NCBI RefSeq assembly: GCF_002994745.2
Contig: NC_037091.1
Span: 55,475,612-55,539,611 of the forward strand
Direction: 5' to 3'
From: Rosa chinensis
Lineage: Eukaryota; Streptophyta; Magnoliopsida; Rosales; Rosaceae
DNA length: 64,000 nt
Part shown: piece by piece, positions 37,093-50,022 of the stretch
How positions within the stretch are numbered: position 1 is the first letter of the stretch
How the letters are laid out: the number at the start of each line of letters is the position of its first letter
The notes under the pieces: generated by a model
Told to the model about the DNA's origin: nothing
Database searches by the model: none
What the model saw: the letters and a program-made list of their open reading frames with translations, nothing else
Program-made: the position numbers and the translations under genes

Positions 37093-39613
37093 TTAAGAGA
37101 AGAACTTGTAGGTTTTCGCTTGGAGGATGATGTTCCTTAGTGCACCGATGGGAGCTAGAATCATCAGAGCAACGCCAAGAATGATACAAAACTGAAATGA
37201 ATTAAAAAAAATAAGTGAGTTGACGTATGAAGCATAAAGAACAAGGAAAACAACTTATCCAGAGGCATGATCAACACAACTCACCCAGTTTGCACACCAA
37301 GATAGACTGAATGGTTTCGGTTTGTAGATGGCAAGCCACATGATGCAGGGAAGCTTCACAGAACAAAATTAAGGAAAAAATTAAGCTATTTCTCTCTTTT
37401 AAATGCATACACAAAGAACACAAAGATCAATCAGAGCAAAGATTCTTTAGTTTCTTACGAAATATGTTGTTGGGGCGAAAGCAAATCCCCCAAAGAATCC
37501 GAGAAGGCCACCGAAGAAAGGGATTGCAATGCCAATGAACATAGTAATTGCTGCCAACATAACAGTAAAAAATTAGCATTCAAATAAACCTGGACATAAT
37601 ACATCGAAAAAAAAAAAACAGAGCTAGAGAAGTCGACGTACCAACATATGTAGTTCGAGTAACAAAGCGGAGGACAAAACTGGGTTTGAAGTTCATTTTC
37701 ATGACCAAAAAGGTTTCAAGCATGTCAAACACCCCCATTGCAAATACTTGATAGCTTCCAATGACATGAACCACGACAAACAGGTTAGCAGCTGCAATTA
37801 ACCAAGCTGGTTTCTCCAGCGAGATGAGGAGGTTGTCTTCAACCCTGTTTCCGAAGATATAAAACCCAACAATAGCAACAGGGAAGTAGCATAGAGCCAC
37901 GACTATGTATGCCACAACCACTCCTTTCCACATGGGACCCTTGGAAGGCTTATCCGGCGTTGAAGGAATGGTTGCTTGGATTTCCAGAACCACATTGTGA
38001 CCAGCATAGGCAAATGCTACATCACCCAACCCACCAAAGAAGTTAAACACAATTCCAGGGGTATTTTTGGCTCTGTAGCTGTAGTCCACATCTGGTATGA
38101 CCCCCTTGTGTAATGAAGCTGTCCATGCAATGGTTGAGTAACTACAAACAAGAGTCCAAGAACACAGGGTCAAAATCAACGATACCAGATCACATGTCTG
38201 CATTACTTCATAAGAATTTACGGTTATCATTCATTCATTCTCATCATAGTAATTAGTTCAATGATAAATCTTCCATATATGCAATTGATATTTGATTTGA
38301 TTACCTTAAGGACATGATTGCTGCGGCAAGTGAGATACCAGACATGGAGTTGAAGTTGGGGAGATGGGAGAGCACAAAGTGAGAAGAAGCGAAAATCATA
38401 ATCCAGTATGTGGTCTTGATATCTTGGCAGCTAGGACAAAGCACATCATGGACTTTCTTCAATGATTTTCCTCCCGTCACCATATAGACTATGCAAACAC
38501 CAACCTCAACAACTACCTGTTGGGGCACCACAATCCAAAGCCCTAGCTTCGGCCCAAAGGCATGTTGACCCAGCTCGTGATACCTATCGAACCGCTTGCC
38601 AGGCACCATTTCATGCATCTCAACCATTTGCCATAGTGTGTATAGGGTGATGATCCATGACATAATAAGGATAACGATACCAGGACCCCTTTAATGTTTC
38701 CAAAAACGAAGGAGTCATTTGATTATGTTAAACGATAAAAACAGATATATCAGTTTTATAATTGCAGTAATGGGAGAGCTTCTAATAAGGACCGCTAAAA
38801 TGAGAACTTCATGAGGACTTTCTAATCAAAGGGTTGGGAGACCCACTTTTCGATTACATTACTCATTAGAAGCAATCCCTAGTAGTGATTGGGTATTGTA
38901 ATTAAATTGTATATTACATATGACCAAGTATAATAATCAGGAATCTGAGTTCTGTTTTGAATTGACAGAAATCTTATACGGAAACCCATAATATATCCAA
39001 GTTGTGAACATATATATAGTCTATATGGTAATGAAACCCAGAGAATAAATCAGGATTGAAAATTCTTTTTTGAAATTGAAAGATAGAAATCCTATACGGA
39101 AACTCATAACCTATCATGTTGGGAGCATAGTCTATATGGTAATGGAACCAATATGATGAATGAAAATTCTGTTTTGAATTAGCAGACAAAAATTGCATCG
39201 AAAAAACCATTATTCATCAAGGTTTGAACAGTCTATATGGTAATGAACCCGAGTAGAATCAATTTTGAATTGGCAGATAGAAATCCTATACAGAAACCAA
39301 TAATCTATCAAGTTTTGAACAGTCTATATGGTAATGAAAACAAAAACAATCCCAAAACCTATCCATTTGACTACACAGACAGCCCTAAAATCCAGCAAAC
39401 AATGAATATAAAGCAATGAAACAAATACGATATATACCAGCCAAGCTCTGCAAGGGCAAAAGGAAGACTAAGGACACCAGCCCCAACCATAGCAGTGACA
39501 TTGTGGAAAGCCGAGTACCACCATTTGGCATTCCTAGCCGAAGTGATGGGAAGCCAATCGTCGATCTTTTTCTGTCTTGCAAGCTCAACATCTGTGTCAG
39601 TAGCCTCGACCAT
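37093..39613 (-). CDS. Lysine/histidine transporter-like amino-acid permease (LHT copy 1)
   Basis: This is an AAAP-family proton/amino-acid symporter of the plasma membrane, importing neutral and acidic amino acids in characterised plant LHTs. Six exons were read: 39438-39613, 38305-38688, 37642-38141, 37459-37550, 37285-37353 and 37093-37191. They total 1,320 nt and 439 residues, the usual LHT length. Landmarks are [19 protein letters not shown], then [20 protein letters not shown] (first helix), [40 protein letters not shown] and the C-terminal [10 protein letters not shown]. About ten to eleven membrane helices are expected. The start ATG is the one giving the [21 protein letters not shown]-terminus; an upstream in-frame ATG is less likely. 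Intron 1 (749 nt) holds a minisatellite. The gene lies next to POLA2, as in Arabidopsis (recalled), and has a tandem duplicate at 53608-56003. Confidence 0.95.
38950..39345. repeat. Minisatellite in LHT copy 1 intron 1
   Basis: There are about four imperfect copies of a roughly 95-bp unit containing AGAAATCCTATAC and AGTCTATATGGTAATG. The same array is present in intron 1 of LHT copy 2, so it predates the duplication. Confidence 0.8.
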
Positions 39614-40118
39614 TTTGATCTCAAAATCAGACTGCAACAAAATTCAGGAATGGGGAATTAAAGTGGTTGTATGCATGCAGAGAACACAGAGGCGTGTTAT
39701 ATAACTTTCAAGGGAAGGAAATAAGGCCAAAAATAGCAAAATGTTTTGTACACGAGTAAAGGAATTTTGGCCCTTTTTAGAAGTTGAGCTGTACTTGGTT
39801 TTCTCTGAACCAACCAGAGGCCTCTTGGGTAATTTTGCAGGCATGGCAACAAGTCTGACCGAGTAGGAAAGTTTTGAAAGGAAAAGATTCATGCTTGGTA
39901 AAACCGAAAATGGCGGGATTCTTTCACGACCAAGGTCCTTTTTTTTCCTTTCACCAAACGTCAAGTCCGAGTTGTACTATTCAAAGGGAATTCAAGTTTT
40001 TCCGCTATTTTCTCAAACCAGAGCTTCCCATATCCACTCAATTAATACTCAATACCTTATTGCCAGCATCCCCCTGAACCTATCATATCCGATAAGCACT
40101 TGTTGCTACACAAATCCC
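39614..40118 (-). promoter_or_regulatory. 5' flank of LHT copy 1
   Basis: It shares clear homology with 56004-56630 upstream of LHT copy 2 (for example AGGCATG near 39838/56297 and ATTCTTTCAC near 39918/56407). It presumably contains the promoter and 5' UTR. Homology between the two flanks ends at about 40118/56630, where POLA2 sequence starts in this copy. No specific motif was assigned. Confidence 0.55.
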
Positions 40119-40175
40119 AAGGCGTGAGCTTAATTTTTGATGCATAAAGTGAGACCTTGCGACATTATTATTTTC

Positions 40176-41477
40176 AAGGGGGTGTATTCATTTAAGAGTC
40201 TATAAATTTGTATTTTGAAAGTCTATGGGTATTTAATTTAGATTTTAAATAATCTTTTAAAATCTTGATGTATTCAATTAAAATTTAGAATTATCCATTC
40301 AAATCTGCAGATATTCTAAAGTATACGGATTTTTAGAGTGTGTTTGGATAAGAGAAAAAATGATGGAATCTAATTGAAAGTAAGGATTTCATAATTCTTA
40401 CAAGCTAATTCCCTCGTTTGGCATTATCACATTGGAAATTTTAAATTTCTCTGTGGAAAAAAAATGAAGGAATTCATTATTTAAATTCTCCACTTCAATT
40501 TCCACCAAAATAGGTGTCATTTACGAATTCCTTTACAATATTCACGTTTCATTTCTAAAACAAGGATTTTTTCTATTTTATTTTTTTATTTGTTTTAAAC
40601 TTTCTTAATTTATTACACATTTCAAATCCCAAACAGATACAACCAAACAATAGAAATTGCAATTAATGGAATTTGAGATTGATGGAGTTAAGGATTCCAT
40701 CAATTATAAATTCCTACGGATTTCATAATTTTCTTATCCAAACGCACCATTAAGGATTTCATTAAATGCTGAATTTTGGAGGATTTTATAATGCTTTTTA
40801 CACATATCAAAACTCAAAAACAATCCAACCACTTCCCAAGAGATTTTGATGGATTCTTTCTCACTCAAAAAATGAAGAAGATCTTCACCCAAAAAAAAAA
40901 AGAAAAAGAAGAAGGCAAAGAAGCAGCTTTCAATAGGTGACACTCATCCATTTTGTCTTAGACCTATCTTCCTACTATCCTTCTTTGCCTCTGCTTTCAT
41001 CTAATAATTTTTTTTTATCACTATAGCTCTGGAAGCCTTAATCCTTCTAGCTAATTTAGCTCATTTTCAATGGTATTGTTAAAGATGATACACACACATG
41101 TTTCTTTGAATATGAAATAAATTATGTCATTAGTTTACTATTTTATTTTTTGTGTAACATTTTGGCTGATTAGTTTTCTCTTATTATTTATATATCATTA
41201 TATACAACATAAAGAATGGTAGATTGCCAGACACACACACACACTTTTTTGTCATTGATATAGCATTATAGTTGGATCCATACATCCATGATCCATTGCT
41301 TTTAAAGTAGAAGAAAAATTGACCTACCAAAAACATCATAAGGACTTGTAAAATCTAAACAAATACCAGTAAATCAATTCATTAGAATCAATTAGAGTCC
41401 ATGTAGAATTTAAACAATCCATGGGTTATAAAAACTCAAACAAAATCTTTTAAAATCTGAATTGAATACACCCCCTT
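40176..41477. mobile_element. Inverted-repeat DNA element (AAGGGGGTGTATTCA ends)
   Basis: AAGGGGGTGTATTCA at 40176 and its exact inverted copy at 41463-41477 bound the insertion into the duplicated POLA2 intron. The sequences just inside are also partly inverted and A/T-rich (TTTTAAAATC words). No transposase is present, and no convincing target duplication was seen (TTC on the left, AGT on the right), so superfamily placement is open. A Tourist-like MITE is nested at 40336-40749 and a short (CA)n lies near 41230. Confidence 0.75.
40336..40749. mobile_element. Tourist-like (PIF/Harbinger) MITE
   Basis: The left end is GAGTGTGTTTGGATAAGA and the right end, on the minus strand, TGGTGCGTTTGGATAAGA. 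The 3-bp target TTA is duplicated (40333-40335 and 40750-40752), as in PIF/Harbinger insertions. It is 414 bp, non-coding, and nested inside the element at 40176-41477. Confidence 0.82.
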
Positions 41478-41626
41478 AGTGTGTAATGGAATTAGGGATT
41501 TCAGTGAAGAAAAGCAGAAGCAAAAAATCTTCTCCAAAAAAATATATAAATAAATAAAATATAAAAAATAAAATAATAAAATAATAATAATAATAATAAA
41601 AATAAAAAAGCAGAAGCAAATGATAT

Positions 41627-41865
41627 TGTTTAAGGAAAACTGAAATTGGGAGAGAATTGAGTCGTACTTTCATTGATAATAGGGGGCCTCTTTTTATATA
41701 GAGGATTACAAGACATAGAATCAGAGTTGTACAAGGAATGATATCGTACAATTAATCGGATATCTATGAATTTCTCAGAGAATATCTCTAATTCAAAACC
41801 CTATTACAACTAGGTCAAGTAACCTAGAATTTGGGTCAGACACATATTCTTGATTTACTTGAACA
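41627..41865 (-). repeat. Left LTR of copia copy C
   Basis: Starts TGTTTAAGGAAAACTG and ends TTACTTGAACA. The adjoining CTCACCCTTGTG is a mutated purine tract on the minus strand. Confidence 0.9.
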
Positions 41866-42520
41866 CTCACCCTTGTGTCGCCCAAACGTGGTGCTCCTCT
41901 CGTTGCCTCATTAAAAACCTTGCCGAGTAACAAAACCCAGTGGGACAAAAATAACCTCGGTCGAAAGGGAAAAAGAGCACAACACACCCTTCACGTTTCG
42001 AGACCATACATGTAGACATCTCCCCCTAATGTCTGCATCTCCCCCTAATGACTACGGTCATGGGAGTTTGGATAACTTCAGCAAACGATGCTACCAACAT
42101 GTTTCTCAAAAGTGGTATTTAGGCAATGACTTGGTGAGCAAGTCTGTCACACTGTCCTCAGACCGAACCTAGTTCACTTTGATCTTGAGGAGAGTCAGTT
42201 GTTGCTGATTATGCTTGGTGTTGTCTCTTTTGATGTAGCCTTACTTCATTCGTTCAAAACAAGCAACATTATCCTAAATGCTCGTAGGCTCATCTGTGGT
42301 AGACTTCAAACCACAATTGTTCGAACATGCATAATTATGGATCTAATCCATATACATTCATAAATCGCTTCATGAAGAGCAATAATCTCTGCATGGTTCT
42401 AAGAAGTAGCGACTAGGGTCTGTCTTGTAGACCTCCAAGATATCACAGTCTTTACCCACGGTGGACACTTAACCATTTTGGAAATGACATTTGTGTGAGT
42501 CAGAGAGATACCAAGTATCA

Positions 42521-42931
42521 TCAAAACCTTCTAAAACACATATTGTTTTGGGATAGGGGTAGAGGACGTAGGCAAGTGTTGGCTGCTTTCCTGGTGTGTG
42601 ATGGGTCCGAATTCATCGTCTCTCTATAGGGATAGAACAAGCCCATATCAATCGTACATCTCAAGTACCGAAAGATATCTTTTACACCAATCCAATGGCG
42701 TCGCGTTGGCGCAAAGCTATATCTAGCTAACAAGTTCACTGCAAATGAGATGTCCGGTCTTGCGCATTGAGTTAAGTACAATAGTGCGCCTATTGTATTT
42801 AAGCATGGCACTTTTGCCTTTAGCACGTATTCGTCATCATCCTTTGGACGAAGAGGATCATTTTCAGGATCAAGACTACGGACGATCATGGGGGTGCTTG
42901 AGGGCTTGACCTTGTCAAAATGCCTAAGCAT
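42521..42931 (-). pseudogene. Copia RT/RNase H remnant (copy C)
   Basis: This 136-codon open stretch with SSTPMIVRSLDPENDPLRPK, GALLYLTQCARPDISFAVNL and RRHWIGVKDIFRYLRCT is the hallmark linker between reverse transcriptase and RNase H in Ty1-copia Pol. It is closed by stops on both sides. Confidence 0.8.
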
Positions 42932-44797
42932 CTATCAACACGATGCTCAAGTTCCAAACAGAGACATAATCATGTTCTCCCAAAATCTTTCATCTCAAAA
43001 TTGGATTTTAAGTGTTCAGCGGTTTCCGTTAACTCTTTAGGGGGCTGCCAATGAAGATCATGTCCAACATGAACCGCGATAGAATCCGAAACTTGTTATG
43101 AAAACACGCGGGCATATCCCTTCCCAATCAAGTAGTTACTTTAGTGAGCGTTTCAACCTTATTGTAAACGCACTCCGTGATCTAGAGCCACTTGACGTGG
43201 GTAAATGAAGTTCACCATGAACCTTTATGTATATTCCGTATCTAGATCCCCATAGATACGTAGTGACTATATTTGTAAGCTGCATGTTTAGTTATTCGGA
43301 AACTACCAAACTAACAAGGTAGTGGAGTGCAATGACATCCATTAAGAGAGAATATGTCTCATCGTAGTCGATTCCAGGGGGTTTTGTGAGAAGCCTTGCG
43401 CCATTAGGCGAGATTACTATCTCTTTTTCTCATCACACTTTCTAACAAAGACCTATTAGTCAACAGGTTTTATGTTAGGAGGTGTTGGCATCACTGGCTC
43501 AAAAACCTTCCTCTTCGATAGAGAATCCAACTTAACCTGGATTGCATCTTTCCATTTAGGCCAAATTTCTCGTGGTTCGATATCATCGGACTCAACAAAT
43601 TCATGCACAATGAAATGCGCAACTACATCATCAATTATGATGGGGTTTCTATCTCACGTCTCATGTACACTAGTGTAATTTTCAAATAGCTCTATATTCT
43701 CATGAATAGGTTCTGACGTTGAAGTGTCCCCCAACGATAACCATAATCTGAAATATTCTCATGAGACCGATTTTGAGTGTAGATGATCCAAGGATTGGGT
43801 TGTGCCAAAATATCCTTCAAACCCACGGGTCTCCGACGCATCCTAGCTAGGGCCATGGCCTATAATGCTAGAGTGCCACTCTTTTTGGCGTTGGCGCCAT
43901 ACCTACCTCCATGTAGGATGGCGCTACGTCCTCTAGTAGGGACATCCTTCCTTGCAGGCATATTTGCAACAGATGAGTGATCTCGTCACTTTAACAGGGA
44001 TCGAGATGAGACATAGTGGAGACAGACCCCGACAATTCCTGTTGTTTTTGTTGAACATCCATGTTCTTATCTCCCCCTAACGACGAGAAGACTATCTCAT
44101 CAAAGTGACAATTGGGAAGAAATGCTGTAAAAAGATCGCCTAGCAAGGGCATTAAGTGGCGGACGATTGTTGGAATCTCAAATCCAACGTAATTACTCAT
44201 TCATCTGTAAGGACCCATCATAGTGCGTTGTGGCGGCGCAATTGGCACACTCAAATTTTCCTAAGTATAAGATGGTGCCCAGTCATTGTAACGCAAAGGT
44301 AGATTGATGGCGGTGGGTCATAAACTAATTAGAATAGCTGCATGCGATATTGCATCACCCCAAGCAGTTATAAGGAGATTGGTGCGCATTATCAATTTCT
44401 GAGCTACCATCATAGTCGTTTTCGTGAGACCATTTGGGTGTGTTCATGGGAATATGATGTCCAACATCAGTCTCATTGCAATAACCATCAAAAGTCTTCA
44501 ATGTAAACTCTCTAGCATCGTCAAATCCAATTGACTGAATAGGATGATCCGGGGAGTGAGCCTGTTGATATGTGCTAGGTGTGTAGCATAAGCAGCATTA
44601 CAAGTGGACAATGGCACAATACGTGACCAGCGGGTTTGCTTGTCAGCCAACATCATGAGATATTTAAACGTCTGCAAGTTAGTTGAACTAGTCCACAGAA
44701 TCCCCATGGATTCTATGTAAGAACAGAATGAGTATTTTCATATCCTTTGCATATGACGGTCTCAGTCCTAATTTCCCTAAGGAACAGGCTTTGTAAA

Positions 44798-45058
44798 AAC
44801 GAGCAAGAGGCTTTAGAAGCAACCAGTGAGGATTTTGGTTGGGCCTGAGTGTCTGAAACGCTATTTGAAGCAAAGTCGGTGATTGCTGCATCACCTAGGG
44901 CGTCATTACCATGATGAACGCCATCCATGGGGTTATGGATAGGGACTGTGCTAGCCCTAGGCTGGTGGGGAAGGCGACGGTGCCCTAGGCAGCTACGGCA
45001 ATCATACTTTGTCTAGGAATCAATCTTTGATTCGTTCTTTGTTTTGCTCAAAAAAATG
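44798..45058. mobile_element. 261-bp insertion absent from sister copia copies
   Basis: Copy B reads GGCTTTGTAAAGATGTCC across this point (about 33060-33086); copy C has 261 extra bases between TTTGTAAA and GATGTCC. The insertion ends in CAAAAAAA, so it may be a 5'-truncated retroposon on the plus strand. No target duplication longer than a few bases is evident. Confidence 0.55.
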
Positions 45059-46514
45059 GATGTCCATGTGAAGTCTTTAATAGACGGATCATCATATCAT
45101 TACCAGAACGACCTATCCTGTCGTGACAAACCCAATATGTGTCTAAATCCAACAGATATTCTCTCATAACTTTATTGGATTTAATAGCTCGAATAGTGAC
45201 ATAGAGTCCACTAGAGAGACACATAAACTTCTCTATGATGCAAGCATTAGAGGTATTGCAAAGGAACTAATTTTCGTTCTCTACATACGATTTCGTATAG
45301 AATCCGTTGGCTATTCATAGATGCGATTTTCCCTAGGAGCGTAGAGAGTTTCTGTGACAGTAATCAAGGTGCCATTTGGCAAGGGGAACTTGGGCTATTC
45401 CATGTCCTTGAATTAATACTAATGGCCTAGCCATCGTAGTCACAAATTAATATGCTCAGAATTAAAATGGAGTCATAAAGAACTTGAAATTTTATTCATA
45501 AGCCAACGGAGTACATCATTGTCTCTTAACCATTAGGAGAATCTAATCCAAATGCTAGCTAATGCAAAATAAAGGTAGTCGTTTGACTTCTTTCGGTAAC
45601 TCCAAAATAAATATGACAAGGTGAGTAGAGAGATGTCGGTGGAGCAAAGCTCGCTTAAGTACCACTTATCTCAAAACCTTCCTAGATATCATACTCATTT
45701 TGGATGAGCCTATGTGAAGAAAAACTAAACCAATGACATTTACTACAAAGTATATGGCAATTGCCTATTACATCTCTTGAAAAAATAAAGACTTAAACAG
45801 AATTGGTGATCTATTGATCCCAGCTAGATTTGAAGTCTTCAACCCTTCACTCTAAATCATCTTCTTGATCTTCTTGTTCGACATAGTGAGCTTCTCTTGA
45901 TTCACAATATGCTTTGTAGGCGGTGACAATATTTCCACGAGCTCTACAAATGTGTGCCCAATGACCGGACACTCCATATCGGGAACATACGTCTCTTTGC
46001 TCAGACTCCATTGATTGAGGAGCTTTGAAAGCGTCATAAGGATGGATCTTAGTGTTGGTGGCACCACCAACATGGCCAGAGGCGTTGCCTCCCTCTCTCT
46101 TTCCACGTTGATCTCTTCTGTTTCGTGTTCGCCTATTTTGACAGTAACTTTCCTTAATAGAGCGATTATATGGACCAGAACATCCAAAAGTATCCCTAAG
46201 ATTAGGGTTTCACTCTTGGCGCCCTCTCTTAGGGGCGCGACTATAATTGGACTCCAGAATATGCTATGTTTCCACGGATCTCAAATTATAGTTCTTCACA
46301 AGAATGTTGTCATGCTTTTTAGCAACATTCATAGCTCCAATGAGCTCATGAAGCCTTGTGATCCGTCCTACAGTAACATCGATTCGATAGTTCTTTGCAA
46401 CCATCAAAGTAGAGATGGGGAAGGTAGAGAGAGTCCTCTCAATCAACATCGCATTTGTGATATCTTTTCCACAGAATTCCATCAAGGATTTAATGCGAAG
46501 TGCTTCTGAGTTGT

Positions 46515-49040
46515 TGTAACGTCCCGTATCTCAATTACCCGTTTACTAGTCATTTGGACGGTAAACGACTTTTATTTTCACTTTTACTATCGTTCCAGTA
46601 CGTTTAGTGGCCCTAAAAGTCGACTTTTATTTTTTCAGGTCAAAATTTGAGAAAATTTCCTTCATGAAAGTTGTAGAGGGCGTTAAACCGAGCGCGTGCA
46701 TATGTGGTACGTAAAAATCGGAGTTCGTATGCAAAAGTTATGAGTGAATTACGAAAATTACTGTTCATGGTAATTTTTGGATAAAAATATAAACTTACCA
46801 GGGTAGGTTTCCAAAACCGGAAACCCACCCCCCCCCCCCTTCTCTCTCTCTCTCCCCGACTCTTCCTCCCCTCTCGGCCGAATTTCTTCCCCTTCGATTT
46901 CTTCCTCTTCCGGCCGACTCCGGACGTAATCCGGCCACCCCCAAGCTCGGTTTCTTCCCCCGGTCACATCTGTGGAGGTATCTTTGGACGATTTGGCCGG
47001 AAAAGCTCGGATCGAAGGAAATTCCTCCCCGGTTGCAGTTTTGGGATTTTGCCGATTTCCGGCCATTCCGGCCACTTCCGGCCGCCATATTCCCATCGAA
47101 GGTACGGTTTTTGATGGTGATTATTTTCCCTAAGGTGGTTCGTTCCAATTTGCATTGTAGAAGCCGAATTGACAATTTTCCATTCTAGGGTTCTTGGAGC
47201 TTCGGGGCTTTCCTTCACCGGCTCGATTCGGCCACTTAGAGGTAAAATTGATCAATGTTGTAGTTGAGAAGTTGATTGGGTCTGTTGAGATGATGTTGTT
47301 GCCGGAATTTGGTGGTCATCGGAGAAGGTCGCCGCCGGCGCGTGGTCCCCACGCGCCGCCACTGTAGGTAGCGTGTGGTGGTGCATAGACTTGTGTTTTA
47401 ATTGTCGTTTTAATCCTATATACCCTATAATGATTGTAGAATGTAATGCATGAAGTTTGGTGGAAATTGGAGGATTTACAAATTGAGTTTAAATGATTAA
47501 TTATTGATTATCGTGAATTCGATCGCCGGATTCCTTTCGAATTCACTCTAGGTATTGCATCAATGACAGATTATTGTTGGAGCATTAAGGATGGATATTG
47601 TAGAGGGTTGAGGAGTCAGATGTTAGGAAGGGGGATGTTTTGAATTTCCAATTAAGTATCGTGAAATTAAAATTCCGTCCTGTGGATTATATATATATTT
47701 ATGATTGTTATTCGTACAGGACGAGAGGAGTCTCCATACGAGGAGAATCACGAGCGACGTCAGGATTGACCGCTTATAGTGAGTGGACCTTTGATTTTAA
47801 TTGATGCATGCAAATTATATTCCGCAAATCTTGAGTTTATCGATTTATCAACTTATTTATCGAGCATTTTATTTTGGTTTGGATTATTGAATGACTTATT
47901 GGTTTGAACTTTTGAATTAAGATTCGTTATGCTCGATGTGAGGATTTTGTTTTATGCGGATTCGGGAATTTATACTATTGATTTTATATTTATATTCAGC
48001 TCTTTGAGCTTTTTATGAGATTTACGAAATAAGAATTCGAGGAAGCAAAACTTTATACTTCTTTATACCCTACTTATATTGGAACTTGAGATGATCTTGG
48101 CGTGCGGGGTCACGTCTTTATACACTTGGATTCTTATTTCGTGAGATAAGTGGGGAAATATTACAGATTTACTGGCTTTGGACGATCTCCTTCCTCACCA
48201 TACGCGGGTCATGTGAATAGGTCTCCTCCTCACTTACTTTGTGTTTGTGAGTGGCAGTGAGGTAGCTTTCTCCTCCTCACGTGGGTGGTAGTCGAGGTGA
48301 TATTCTCCTCCTCACACAATCTATGTGTGAATGGAAGTTGAGGTTATTAGTTCTCCTCCTTGCACAATCTATGTGTGAGTGGCAGTCGAGGGTAGGTTGA
48401 GCTTGAGGGGCTCCATTCCCGTATGGTGAACCCATTTTCCCCATGTTCTTTTGTTGTTGTTCTTGACTAGCGGGGCTAGTCGGTCTTTTTTTTCTTATTG
48501 CATGCATCGGGAGTTTTATGGAGATAATTGTGGAAAAGTATAAAACCCTTTTTCTTTCAATTATTTATTTTTGTCCACTCACGCTAACGTTTTTATATAC
48601 TTGTCCCTGGGCCCTTCGGTTTCAATGCCCAGTTCGCAGTGTAGCTGTTCGGCTTTAGGAGTTGAGGCTTAGCACCACCGCTGTTATCTAGCCCTCGTAG
48701 GTTACTTGCTAACCTACTATGTGTATCGTTATTCTTTTGGTTCTAGACTGCTCTGATAACCTTGAGATTCTGTGTATTATTATTGTAACCTTTGACTTGG
48801 TTGTAATTTGAGTTAATTGGATAATTTGGTACTCTAAATTGTGAAGTTGTGCGGTTTTGGGAGCAGGGTGGCTCCAGGAGTTTTGGGAGGGTTGTTTAGA
48901 AGTGAAATTGAAATTCTACAGGTTTTGGGTTACCCATTTTTAAGGAAGGTTATGCCGAAATCTTTGGTAAACCTTCTTTAAAGGTGGGTCCCGCAGAGCC
49001 ACTTCGGATTCCAGGGTGGAATCAGGGGCGGACCCTGTCA
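46515..49040. mobile_element. Solo LTR of a Ty3/gypsy-type retrotransposon, 2.5 kb
   Basis: The unit starts TGTAACGTCCCG and ends GACCCTGTCA, with a perfect 5-bp duplication GTTGT (46510-46514 and 49041-49045), inside the Gag-coding part of copy C. There is no internal polyprotein region, primer site or second LTR, so it is a solo LTR left by recombination. The length and the TCATGAAAGTTGTAGAG motif suggest a long-LTR gypsy lineage such as Del/Tekay, but that assignment is from memory. It contains short internal repeats at 48190-48390 (CTCCTCCTCAC and CAATCTATGTGTGA words). Frames within it look like chance. Confidence 0.82.
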
Positions 49041-49711
49041 GTTGTAGTTCAAGAACTGTCTTAGAATCACAGAACTAGAGGCTATGCCATCTCACTTCTA
49101 GGCCAGGAAGCAGGGAGTCACAGATGTTGCCAAATCTTTCATCGAGTGAGACCCACAACCTTCTGGGGTCTTGTTCATTCATATACTCATACTAGAGCGA
49201 ATCATCCATATGACGAGTCATTAGGATGATGACTTTTACCTTATCTGCCTCTAAGGCTGCTCTATTTGCTTCCAAAGCCTGAGTTTGCTCAACAGTAGCA
49301 CGTTCTGGTTAGGCTCAAGAATCGTATCCAGGATTCCACGACCTTGAGATGCTGGCGAACATCACTAACCCACTTGTGGTATCCAGAGCCAGTTGTTCCC
49401 AATAGAGCGAAGTCCAGTCTGTTCAGATTACTCATCCTAAAAGAGAACAAAAATTAGGGTTAGTTTCGGAGCCAAAAAGGCTACCACGAAAAACAATAGA
49501 ATTTCTGAGTGTAGTCGCTTCCAAAAAATTTGGGATTTCTGAGCGTAGTCGCTTCTAAGAAATCCGGTTCCAAGAGAAATTAGATTAGATCGAAATAATG
49601 ATATGTTTGTGGTCTCAACAAACTCTAAGTTTGGAGGACTCTACATGCTCCAAGCTTGGAGTGAGCATGAACCCCCACAGTTCAACTTTTGGTCTCCCCT
49701 ATGAAAAAGAA

Positions 49712-49732
49712 GGGGGGGGGGGGGGGGGGGGG
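49712..49732. repeat. Poly(G) run of 21
   Basis: This homopolymer G tract lies in the 5' leader of copia copy C (minus-strand C run). Copy B has only GGAGGG-like sequence at the same place (about 35037). The length may be a sequencing or assembly artefact. Confidence 0.85.
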
Positions 49733-50022
49733 TAGAAGAATGGAGGTTGCAAGTCCCCGAGGAAAAGAAGAGAAAAGAAAAAAAAACTCTAAAAATGGGA
49801 ACTTTAAAACATACCTCTAATTAGGGTTTATGGTGTGGTAGAGGTGTGGCTAAAGGTGTGGCAGTGTGTGGCGTGCTGGGGCAAGTTGTGGCTCACTATG
49901 GTAAGGTGTGGCATGCTGTGGCAGGGCTGTAGCTCGTTGTGGCAGCGATGTGGCAAGGTGTTCTATGGTTTTAGGATTTTTGGTTTTTGGGATTTCAGGG
50001 TTAGGGTTTCGTGCTGATAACG

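Noticed and set aside
38950..39345. Regularly spaced repeats that could suggest a CRISPR array
   Set aside because: Units are about 95 bp, imperfect and in a plant intron, without constant short repeats and unique spacers. It is a minisatellite.
39371..40127. Several overlapping short frames around LHT exon 1 and its flank
   Set aside because: They are alternative frames of exon 1 or of its upstream flank; only the AAAP-family frame is conserved between both LHT copies.
46758..47218. Overlapping minus-strand frames rich in Glu, Arg and Gly
   Set aside because: They lie in the GC-rich part of the solo LTR, overlap each other in different frames and match no retroelement domain.
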